Assembly (NCBI GenBank): GCA_009733775.1
Contig: WOGZ01000068.1
Location: 1-64,000 of the forward strand
Direction: 5' to 3'
DNA length: 64,000 nt
Origin: Alectoria sarmentosa
Taxonomy: Eukaryota; Ascomycota; Lecanoromycetes; Lecanorales; Parmeliaceae
The position numbers and the translations under genes were made by a program. Positions within the stretch are counted from its first letter, which is position 1. The number at the start of each line of letters is the position of its first letter. The notes below the pieces were generated by a model, which worked only from the letters and a program-made list of their open reading frames with translations, searched no databases and had not been told where the DNA came from. Below are positions 12,930-22,227 of this stretch, one piece after another.

Positions 12930-13508
12930 TCAAGATTTCTCTTTGGCCTTGAAGTGGTCTCTGGCAACGGTGAAATCGTCAATCACGACATCGCACAGAC
13001 CCAGAAGATCATCAAACCCTTTCTCTAAAGCTTCGTAGACCGTGGTACCATCTGTAAAAGGCGTCAGCGAGGATTTGAAATCTACCCGATTGGCGATGCA
13101 CGAACCATACGTCTGTATCCTCAGGTTCATCTTAAGCTCGCTCGGATGCGGTATCGAATATCCACACAGCTCAACTTCAGGACTACCAATCAAGGTTAGT
13201 GCAAAGAGTGAAATTGTGGGATTGAAGAGAGACCTACTTCTTCATGATCATATACCTCAAGGCATTTCCTAGAGTATGGTCCTCCGCGTCGAATTCAAAC
13301 GACGCCGCCGTGTCGCTTGCGCCAGGGAGCTACGGTGGTAAGATTAGCCATTTCCGTCGGGAGATAGGCTCAGCTCGTTTCTGACCACTCGTATGCGCTG
13401 ATCATTGAGGTCTATAAAAGTTTCGTCAGGGTTTGACGCAACGTTTTCTCCACTTTCTGCCGCAGCGTTGGGCATAAGGTGATCCTCGGAGGCGAGGACC
13501 GAAGGCAT
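12930..13508 (-). CDS. RPC19: DNA-directed RNA polymerases I and III subunit AC19
   Basis: AC19 pairs with AC40 in the assembly platform of RNA polymerases I and III, the counterpart of the bacterial alpha dimer, in the nucleus. Model: exons 13508-13386, 13329-13238, 13182-13106 and 13051-12930; introns of 56, 55 and 54 nt; 137 aa, close to the roughly 142 aa of yeast Rpc19. Family signatures are plain: LPGASDTAASFEF, DHTLGNALRYMIMKNPEVEL, CGYSIPHPSELKMNLRIQTY and ALEKGFDDLLGLCDVV. Intron 3 is a multiple of three and has no stop, so a naive ORF reads through it; removing it restores RIQTYDGTTV. The branch motif GCTGACG supports this. First donor is GTCAGA. The next gene is divergent across about 1.9 kb. 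Confidence 0.93.
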
Positions 13509-15443
13509 TTTGAGTATATGTTTCAGCGTCTGTGTGAGTTTTTCTTTGGTTTCGATCGGGAAAGGTTTTCAGGTCGTATTGGAGGATTATTTTTTCTCCG
13601 CCACCGCCAAGCGGTGGTCAGGAACACCGCCTCGGAAGTTTGAGGCTCTTTTTAAACTTTACTTGACCTGTCTGGGAGCACGATCAACTGCGATTCACTT
13701 AGCTACAACGCAGATTGGGAAGGGACAGGTGTTCCCCAAGAATCATCATATTGAATAATAAGTACCTAGGCGCATAAAGGCCATAGCAAACGCGCGCGGC
13801 AAAATAGTTCGAGTGCTCCGAGATCATCGTTGAGGTGAAGTGTCAAGTAATCCTGGATCATAGAGTAAGTAGCGCGACTTGGGGACGAAAGATCACGATC
13901 TATACTTCAATAATTAAGGTACGTGTACTGAGAGTGAGAACCCAAGTTTTTTGCCTTCGGGCCAACAAGTGAGGTGCTGTTTGCTCTCACATGCATTCTG
14001 CGCTTGACAGCGGCAGTCTGCGACGCTTCCTTTTCTCGACGGCTGAATTTACGCATGATTCTACTGGCTCGAGTCCCGACCGAATTCCTAGCTGAAATGC
14101 TTTGGTGTTTGTGGCCCAGCGGCAAGGGTCCGTTCCACTTGTTCTAGCCCGAAGTCGTTCAGGGGCGGGCAGGCCGTTTCAGCAACAGATGGAGGTTTGA
14201 GGTTTCGCGGTGAGATAGAGTGGCACCCCCTTTCTTACTTCTGGATGTCGCTTGATTTTATTGGACATGCTCCATCAATTAGGAGAAACATTTTTTTCCT
14301 CTTTTCTTATCTTAGGTACTCGATTCCATTTCAAGGATGTTCGCTTCGGCTGAGCGAGCGAGAGCCTGTCAACAATATTGTGGCTCCAAGGGTATGTACG
14401 TCATTTGAATGGCCTTTTGTGCTGGCGGAATATAAAATTAAGCTGGAAGTACGCACCAAGAGCAAGGATAAAAGACGATGGAGGTGGTAGAGGCAGGATG
14501 ATAGGAGATCCCGAGATCAGCCAGCGCCCAGAGCGAGTATTATTGATACATAGGTAGGTATACGAATATGTAGCGAAGGCCTCAGCCGTCTCAGCACTCA
14601 GCAAGAGGATACCTACCTAATTTAAATCGAGGCGCGAAGTCATCCTTCAGCTTTCTGGTCTCAGCTTACGGCGTACCTCGAGTATGGTAGTCACCTTGGA
14701 GACGTGAATAAATATTAGATAGAATGTTATTGAAGTTCAATCAGCTCCCTAGATATATTTCCTTCCCAAACCCTGAAACTTAACTTGGTGCGAAACGTTT
14801 CTATCCGCCCCAGATAATAATTACCAACTAATCAACTGTGAGTATGTATTCCTCAGAACCTAGGTACGTACCTTCAACACTAAGTAACAAGAATTAGGAC
14901 AACCGAAACCCCTCGCAAGCTCGTACTTTACTCCTTGAGCCCCCGTTTCAAATACGTTACGCACCAACAACTTTGCAAACCGAAAAGCAAAATACCCCAA
15001 CCTGTCAACATTATTTAATTATTATTGTTGTAATTATTCTTATTATTGTTATCATCATCATCATCATCATCATCCTCCTCAATATTACTACCATCACCAT
15101 AACTATTTCATTCTGTTCCGTCTCGACATCTTGACACTTTGACACCTTTGATACCTCTGTCATCGTCCAACTTGCCCCTCCCCGACCAAAAAGAGGGCCG
15201 CTTGCCTGCTTCTCTTGCCATCCTGACTAACTAACATCTCCAGGCCTGCCAGACCTTCTTCCTCTTCCTCCTCTTCTCCTTCTTCCCTACCTAAACTACA
15301 CTCGCTTCCCTTTCCGCCAAGGCTTACGCAGTCAAGCGATCTTTGAAGCGCCAGTCTCGTCTCTTGCGCTTCTCGCTGGTGTCTGAAATCATCCTAATAG
15401 CCACCTGCTATCGCTGCAACATCATTCTCCTAGAACTTTCGCG
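13509..15443. other. Long divergent intergenic region
   Basis: About 1.9 kb between the RPC19 start and the next plus-strand gene. Small ORFs (for example a basic 72-codon one at 13,907-14,125, minus) resemble nothing I know. From about 14,900 the plus strand becomes C/T-rich with long pyrimidine runs (15,170-15,330), typical of a fungal promoter or 5' leader. A short ATC microsatellite lies at about 15,048-15,075. Confidence 0.6.
15048..15075 (+). repeat. (ATC)n microsatellite in 5' leader region
   Basis: A perfect run of about eight ATC/TCA units follows an imperfect TTATTG/TTATTA stretch and precedes CTCCTC. It lies about 370 bp upstream of the chosen start of the 458-aa gene, so it is probably in the promoter or 5' UTR. 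Confidence 0.8.
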
Positions 15444-16905
15444 ATGTCTACAGCTGTCGCATCTGTCGCAGCGCCACTCGCTCCGCCTTCATCCGAAATC
15501 GGCTCGAGTCCTCCTCAGTCCAGCTTTCCAACCCTTGTCCCTTCCACACACACACCTGCGTCAGCCGAGCGAAAGTCTGCATCAGCCACCTCCCGAACCA
15601 CATCTCCCAACGCTCCTGTTGTGCTTAGTGAAGCTGCGCCAAAGCAGAAAGCTACCCCGGATGGGAAACGTTCACCCAATTCGTAAGTTGTCTTTCTCAC
15701 CTTCTCCACCAACCTGCGCCATGCTGGTGCTACCAACCTACCATCGTCCTTCTCACATCATGTACAGCTCAAGGCATGGGCCGCCCAAGATCATCGTGAA
15801 GAAGGAACCGCCTTCATCACCAGAGGTGCCTGCTACCTCCAGGCACAGGCCAAGGAAACTGGACTTATCTTCGAGCACTTCTCAAAGCCAGACTGCCATG
15901 TCTTCGAGGCCATCGACAGCGAGAGAGAGAGAGAGCGGAGGCCTAGCCATGGTTGATGTCGGACTAGCTTGTCTGTCCCCTGGCTTCCAGACCCAGGATC
16001 CTACTATGCAGCAACAACTGCAAAGAAGTATATCAGTGCGAGATCAACAGAGGCACATCATCGAGTCAAGATTACAGAAGACCGCGAAGCCTACTGATCC
16101 AGACGGGAGGGGCACTTTGGATAATCCGTTCGGTGGAGGCTTGAAGACACCTTCGACGTCAAAGAAGAGGCCACCCAATGGCTTATCCATAGTCCCCCCA
16201 TCCCATGAACAATTCGCGAATGAAAGAGTCATCCAATCGGCACCTCTCCATCAAAGTTTTACCAGCAGGCATCAGCACCCTATGACTCGACACATTGCGA
16301 ACCAACCCTCCAATCTCTCCAACACTTCTCATATTCACCACGTACCCGCAACTCAAACGAATAATAGGCTACCGCCAATTTCGGATGTCTTTGCTGGCGA
16401 TGGTCTCGGTATGCACAGGCGAGAGGGCCACTACCAATCCAATTCAAACTCAAACTCTTCTCACTCCAACCACCGCCCTGCCTTCCCCTCTCCTGGCCTC
16501 CCACCACCGTCATCACATCCTCCTCCGTCCAGTCGAGCTCGAGATTACCGCTCAGCAGAAGAGGCAGTTGCTGAAATGGCTGGTGGTAGAGAGGATTTGC
16601 TTCCAAAAATAGTCCACTACACTGGCCACCAGCCGCCCACGCCGCCTTCTCCTCCATCGAACCATGGTGCGACACCCGGCAAACCACCAATCAATCTCAT
16701 CAATGGCGAGTCTAGCCGAAGCGGCCATGGTCGGAGACGAGGCCGAGCAGAATACGAACGGGATATGGGTACACCTCCTCTTGGCAGTGGACCTGAGCCT
16801 CAGCGCGGGCCATTTGGACCGGGTATAGACAGCCCAGAAACGCAACGAAAGAAGGACGAATTTCTGGGTTTGTGTGCTAGGGCCTGGGATTTGTTCCATT
16901 CTTGA
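15444..16905 (+). CDS. Pro/Ser-rich hypothetical protein, 458 aa
   Basis: I do not recognise a named family. Model: exons 15444-15682 and 15768-16905, intron 85 nt with a canonical GTAAGT donor and TACAG acceptor. A 520-codon frame opening at 15,343 reads through this intron, but its first part is low-complexity leader; the ATG at 15,444 opens MSTAVASVAAPLAPP and joins in phase. The protein looks mostly disordered: Pro, Ser, His and Asn runs, and a KKEPPSSPE stretch early in exon 2 that could be a SUMO site. The most ordered part is the C-terminus: a basic RRRGRAEYERDMGTPPLGSG segment, then RKKDEFLGLCARAWDLFHS. That last segment looks like a conserved amphipathic helix and may be the functional end. 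Nuclear location is a guess. Confidence 0.75.
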
Positions 16906-18151
16906 TCATCTGTTTGCACATTTGACATATATATTTGACGTACAACGCGTGCGTTCCAGATACGGTTTTTGGGAGCCGCAAAGCATGGACCACGGTAAGA
17001 GACGCGGAACGGTGGATAATGTCTAGGTAGCTATCTATGTCTGAAGAAAAGAGAAGGAATCTGTTGAGTAGTTGTATCTGTCGAGATTGAGGGAGAAACA
17101 TGGGTCGAGGAGCTTTCTCTATCCATCTTATGCTCATAGGTAGCCCAGTTTACGGTCAGCTTATTACGAAAGCCAATTTTGCAACTGCGCTATTGTTTTG
17201 AGAGCCTCGAATTGGTACTTTTTCTCCATTGATTTTCATTTCGAACTTCTTGAGGATGCCGTTGGCTCGTTGTACAATTTCGTGTTCTTTTTCGTTGCAC
17301 CTTTTTTATAAAACACATTTTTAATACTCTGCTATTGGCCTGTCTGCTTACTCAATCCCCCAGTGTAGTATTTCCTTGCACCTTGGCATGTTATGGAACC
17401 TACAAGCCTACAGGCCCAAGGAGTAGGAGATCCAACCTCACTCAAATTGATTGGGGGCTGAGTATGATGTACTACACCTGTTTATTCTCAACCGCGATTT
17501 CTTCATCACACGTGGTCCCACACCCTGTTTTTCGTTCCTTTTACTAGACACTTTTCCTGAGCACACGATCCCAGAAACCGAGAGTCTCAGCTTTGAGAGC
17601 GCCTACCGGCGGTATCAGATATCCGAAGATGACTCCCAAGACTACCACAGTTCCATCTCTGTCATCCCTTCACAGTCTTTACCAAGATTCAAATCCCAAG
17701 GCATGTTTCGTGAACAAGACATCTCTCTTGCAGACAATTGCGGGTGGGTTCGTGTCTATCGCATGAGGAAAGTAAAGTAGCACCTAACGCATTAGGCGGG
17801 GCCTGAAAGTTCATTTAAAGCATGAGGAATATAGAATGGTTCGAACATGCATCTCATAGGCCCTCTGCTTCATGCTTAGTATCCTACTCCTGATTAGCTT
17901 ACTTCGGCCAAAGCATGGAGAGGCGGGTTTCTGGCTTTCCATCGTCTAGTTTATCTAGTCCTCTTATGTCGACGAATGGCTCAACGCTCGCATGTGTTGA
18001 CGATCATGCCAACAGCCGCCCAAAGGTTGTTTATTCCGTCTCTCGCTGGTGTTCTTAAACGACCCGCTCGGCAAAGCAAAGTGGTCTTTTCATCACTCGG
18101 AACTTTGACAGAGCGATGATCGCTCGAATACAACGGCGGAGTGCCCTTGTC
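16906..18151. other. Convergent intergenic region
   Basis: 3' flanks of the 458-aa gene (plus) and RRP36 (minus). ORFs of 70-109 codons at 17,335-17,780 have no recognisable motif and overlap in different frames. I see nothing else of note. Confidence 0.55.
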
Positions 18152-19218
18152 TCACAGTCCGGCCCTTCTCGCATCTGGCATTCCCTTTCTCTCCTTAGCA
18201 GCCCTCTTCTTCCGCCTCCTCTCAATGACCTTGTCGACCTGCTTGCCCTTCATACCCTCGAACCGTTCAACCAGTGCCCTCTTTTTCTGGTCGGCCTTTT
18301 TCAAGTAGAAAGGTCTCTTCCCTTGCTCAACCTTCTCCTTCTCATCCTTTCTGTGCCTTTTCAACACCTCCTGTTGCTGCTCTCTCGTCTCCTGGGCTTT
18401 TTTGCGAGACTCCATGCTGAGAAGGGCGCGCTTGAGTTTTCCCTTGGCTTCAATGTCTTTGCTTTTTTGAATGGCTGATTTGAGCTCTGATTTTTCGGAG
18501 TCGCGGTAGCTATCCAAGAAGGAGTAGTTTTGCTTGGTTTTTCCTTGGTCGACAGCGCCACTGAGGGGCTCAAAGCGCGGGTCACGATGATTCATTTTTG
18601 GCACAGGCACGGCTTCTCGTTTGCGAGAAACGGCCTTTTTGGAGGAGAGCTCTGCGGGAGCGTGCTTGGAAGTGCGTGAGAAGCCGCGGATATCCCTCTT
18701 GCCGGCTTTGCGCTCCAGTGCTTCATCATTGATGAGCTCGCGAGGCACTTTTTTCTTTCCGAGAGATCCATCGGCTTCTGCATAACCAACGTCATCATTA
18801 CTACGCTTTCGCTTGCCGAGCGAGGCTTGTGCTCTCACTAAAGCCCTGAAGGATATGGAAGCAGCTTTGTTCTCCGGAGCTCGACTCGAAGTATCTGACT
18901 CGGACTGGGAGTCCCCCTCAGCCGTTAGCTCTTTCGTCGCGAGCGTACCTTACTCAGTGTGTCACTTACCTCTTCCTCTTCGTGTTCCTCCTCGTCACTG
19001 TCGTTTTCCGAGGTTTCTTCGCTCTCGTGAGGCAGGGAAGAATTTCTGGCATCACCTGGGGCACTCAAATCAGACCCCGAGTCGGTGTGTGAGCCACTGT
19101 CGCTGGCATCTTTTCTTGCTCTGATTCGGCCAAGCAGTGAATTCGTGAGCCCCCTCGCCGGTTCTGGACGTCGAGGAAAAGAGGGCTTCATGTCAAGAGC
19201 GACCTCGCTTGGCCGCAT
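18152..19218 (-). CDS. RRP36: rRNA biogenesis protein RRP36
   Basis: Rrp36 is a nucleolar component of the 90S pre-ribosome needed for early cleavages leading to 18S rRNA. Model: exons 19218-18970 and 18904-18152, intron 65 nt with GTAAGT donor, GCTAACG branch motif and CCCAG acceptor, 333 aa. The N-terminus has an acidic Ser/Asp/Glu region. Exon 2 carries the family core: ISFRALVRAQASLGKRKR, NHRDPRFEPLSG, NYSFLDSYRDSE, then the highly basic KRPFYLKKADQKKRALVERF and a Lys/Arg tail. The start is uncertain: in-frame ATGs at 19,266, 19,218 and 19,191 are possible; the most upstream one precedes what looks like leader sequence. It shares a divergent promoter region with the NIF-like gene. Confidence 0.92.
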
Positions 19219-19711
19219 GATCAAGACTGGCAGGTAGATGAGATGATGTCGAAACGTGCACAGCACAGAATCTTCGAGAAGGGGTAATCTGATATTTTGA
19301 ATGTTGGTGTTTTCTTCAAAAAACCTCTCGTTTACCTGGTGGCCCTCTTTTGCAGCGCGAGAGATGGAGAGTGCGCTGGAAAATATTTAGGGTTTTTGGG
19401 ATGATGCACGGCGGAATATCCCGCCGCTAAAGCTACACAGCTGTTTTATTGAATAAATTACATACCTTACTTGACCTTCCAAGACGCATTTTAATCGTAT
19501 CTTCCCTTATACCTTCCACTCTTTTCCTTTTTGATATACATTACGTCAACGGCTCTTAATCCAGCCTTACACCAATACCTCAAAGCATACTTGGTCCGAC
19601 CGTTGGCCTCCCATTCATCTAGCTGCATATCTCCCCATGTCCAACAGTCTTCTTATTACAACCTTCTCCTGGTAACGCAAACTTCATCCGACACGTGACA
19701 TTTGCTGAATC
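19219..19711. promoter_or_regulatory. Divergent promoter region RRP36 / NIF-like gene
   Basis: About 490 bp between two divergent starts. It contains C/T-rich stretches at 19,490-19,640 on the plus strand, typical of fungal core promoters. I see no site that I can name with confidence. Confidence 0.5.
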
Positions 19712-21552
19712 ATGAGACCTCTCCAAAAGACAGTTGACTTGCACGATGCTCGCATCAAAAGCCTGAGGTGTCTTCAGCCAGGGCTGAAGCAGAGCATGGA
19801 CAACGAGGAAACCCTTGGCTTGGAGAAGCTAGGCCTCGAGAAGCCAGCAACATTTCGAAATGCCAGTCGCGCGGATAACGGAAAAGCCAGACGCGGGAAA
19901 GATAAGGCTTTTCTGCAGTCACAATTGCAGCAGGCTTCTGGACAGCGTACTTCGAGCATCAGGTCTTGGGATCCGTCCGCGTTTCCATCGTATCAATCAT
20001 TACCTATCGACCCACTTGGCAGCTCTGCAGATGCCCTGAACCATTTGCTTTCGCAAAGTCGTCACCATGGATTTGTTCAAAATCCTCCAAGTGTTCCCAG
20101 TCATCATCCTGTGCAAACCTCCGTTTCTGCGCCGGGCCCGCCAAGGGTGTCCAGGTACCAGCAAGGCGTCACACCCATCAATGGACAATCGGCCGTTCCC
20201 AGAGTGACCACAGTGCCAGTCTTGCAGCCCAGAGACCTTTCTAGAGGCTCAGAACCCACCATGCCGAAGTCAACCCTGTCAGTCCTGACGTATTGTGGTC
20301 TCCCATCCTCCCATGTTGACAAGCAATATAGATACTCAGAGGCCAATGCGCCGCTCATCGACATTGCACCGGTCCAGCATGGAACGTGGATAGGCTCACC
20401 ACTAGTCAACCTCCGAGAGGCTGTATGTCGACCGAGTAGATCTTCCCAATCCACAATACCTAGAGATCTCGAAGCTACCCCGTCCGCTACTCGCAAATCC
20501 TCGCCTTCCATAGCCAAGAGCAAGGACAACCTGATTCACCTACCGGCTCCGACCCCCACGTCGACCTATCTCAGTGGCGCTCATGCTATTTCCAGCCTTC
20601 TATCCTCACCACAACGCCTTCTCCTTATCTTGGACCTGAACGGAACTTTACTGTACCGTCCTCGAGCATCCCAAAATTACACGCCTCGTCCCTGCCTTCC
20701 CAAGTTCCTCAAGTATGCTTTCGCAAACCATAGCCTTCTCGTCTGGTCTTCTGCGCAGCCATATAATGTTAAAGGTGTATGCAGACGGCTATTCTCTCCG
20801 GGCCAGCGTGAAATGCTTTTGGGTGAGTGGGGAAGAGACACGCTTGGCTTGACACCCGCACAATACAAGGAGCGCGTCCAGGTCTACAAACGTCTTGACC
20901 GTATCTGGGGTAATAAAACCCTTCAACAGTTGCACCCTGATTTCGAACGGGGGCAAATATGGGGCCAACAAAATACCCTGCTGATTGATGGTAAAAAATA
21001 ATCTTCCCGATTCATCATGCCCCTTTGCATCATATTTCGGGGGCCGGAGACCTTTTCCGCCTCCTGAGACATGTCTTCTGACTCTTGAGCCGTCCCTCAA
21101 AGAGAAATGCTGACTCCGAAATCATTCAGACAGTGCCCTAAAGGCGAGCGCACAGCCCTTCAACCATGTGTATGTCTTTTCAGACTCCATATTTCGTCCT
21201 TTAAACCAAATATTGAGTCTTGAGACATGTCTTGGGAACTTTCACTCTCTAGACGTGTTTCAAAGGCTCGTGATACCCCCTTAAACAAGCAAGACTGACT
21301 CCGAAATCATAATCTAGTGAAGTTCCGGAATTTGTGCGGAGTGGCAGGGAAAAAGAGGGCGATGGCAGAAATGTGCTCGGACAAGTGGTGGGGTATCTCG
21401 AGGAAGCGAGGAAATGGAGTGATGTTAGCGTGTTCGTGAGGCACAGGCGCTTTGAAATCGATGCGGGATGGCGCTGGGAGTGGCAGAAGAAGAAATCACA
21501 GGGTTATGATCAGTGCGAGAAGGATGACGAAGACGGTGGAGTGAGGCTGTAA
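19712..21552 (+). CDS. NIF/FCP1-homology (HAD-type) phosphatase-like protein
   Basis: Members of this family use a DxDx(T/V) motif to remove phosphate from Ser/Thr, for example in the RNA polymerase II tail. Model: exons 19712-20990, 21130-21169 and 21318-21552, introns of 139 and 148 nt, 517 aa. Residues 1-300 are low-complexity. The FCP1-like domain starts at LLLILDLNGTLLYR (about 303-316), followed by CLPKFLKYAF, LLVWSSAQPYNV and NTLLIDDSALKA, where the DD pair is rebuilt exactly across intron 1. HVEVPEF is rebuilt across intron 2. The motif reads DLNGT, so the second, acid/base Asp is Asn. I recall other fungal NIF proteins with the same change but cannot verify this; activity may be weak or absent. 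The two introns are the longest in the window and share sequence. Confidence 0.88.
20991..21129 (+). repeat. Intron 1 of NIF-like gene, related to intron 2
   Basis: This 139-nt intron contains three blocks also found, in the same order, in intron 2: CATATTTCG (21,031-21,039), GAGACATGTCTT (21,066-21,077) and CTGACTCCGAAATCAT (21,110-21,125). The last block includes a CTGAC branch-like motif and ends four bases before the AG. Donor GTAAAA, acceptor TTCAG. Confidence 0.8.
21170..21317 (+). repeat. Intron 2 of NIF-like gene, related to intron 1
   Basis: This 148-nt intron carries CATATTTCG (21,188-21,196), GAGACATGTCTT (21,222-21,233) and CTGACTCCGAAATCAT (21,295-21,310), in the same order as intron 1. 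Donor GTATGT, acceptor TCTAG. The 40-nt exon between the two introns does not share this sequence. Confidence 0.8.
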
Positions 21553-22227
21553 GTAGAAGATCAGTTTACAGGCTCATTGCTCGGGGGTCTTCCCCACTGC
21601 CCAAGCTTTATACTGTGAATCAGAGCTTCTGGGATTGGCTTAGTTTGTGAAGATAGCATGCATGTAAGCCATACTTTCACTGCGTCCAGACATGTTTCGT
21701 ACGAACTCGCAAGATTCACGATATCCAGAGTATTCGGCGTGCTGGAATTGCTCTTGCATTGCATAAAATCTAAATCAAGAGACTAGGGGCCACGTTGAGC
21801 GCGTAAGATATACATGAAAAATGTCTTGCAAAGAAAATCCACGTCGCTGATCGTCATCTTGGCTATCGTGTACGTTCGTGCATCCCTTATAACTCCCAGA
21901 TTTCCGAACGAACACTGTAAGCCGCTGACTCGGGACCCCTTGCTCTCCTCGGTGCTGAGTGCTGAGTGCTGAGTAAAAATAGAGAATAAGCGAAACTTCA
22001 AGTCTGGCCAAACACATAAGCAACATGCAGATCTGGCCTAGCGCCAACGTGAAAGAGTGCGTAAGGCATGCAGTGACCGGCGACAAGCGAATTGAAAAGC
22101 TTCTCAGGCCGAAACACATCTGAGGGAGTGCATATCAGTCGAAACCCGTCTCTTCCGGTTGGTATACAAGACGTCCGTTCGCGGTCACGGTCAAAGACTC
22201 CAAATTCTTATCTCGAAATCCGGATTC
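21553..22227. other. Convergent intergenic region
   Basis: 3' flanks of the NIF-like gene (plus) and the forkhead gene (minus). It contains a short perfect tandem repeat of GTGCTGA (three units, about 21,952-21,972). Small ORFs here have no family resemblance. Confidence 0.6.

Noticed and set aside
12930..13193. RPC19 exon 3 as one uninterrupted frame with a 18-residue insertion
   Set aside because: The insertion is a 54-nt in-frame intron with a branch motif; removal restores the family sequence.
13510..13758. 82-codon ORF, plus strand
   Set aside because: Overlaps the RPC19 promoter side and shows no family motif.
15343..15443. Upstream extension of the 458-aa protein to an earlier ATG
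   Set aside because: The longer frame reads through a canonical intron (GTAAGT...TACAG); the ATG at 15,444 with splicing gives a better N-terminus.
17335..17780. 70- and 109-codon ORFs, plus strand
   Set aside because: Overlap in different frames, no motif, no splice continuity with neighbours.
17830..17860. tRNA-like GGTTCGAA box
   Set aside because: No matching A box or cloverleaf around it.
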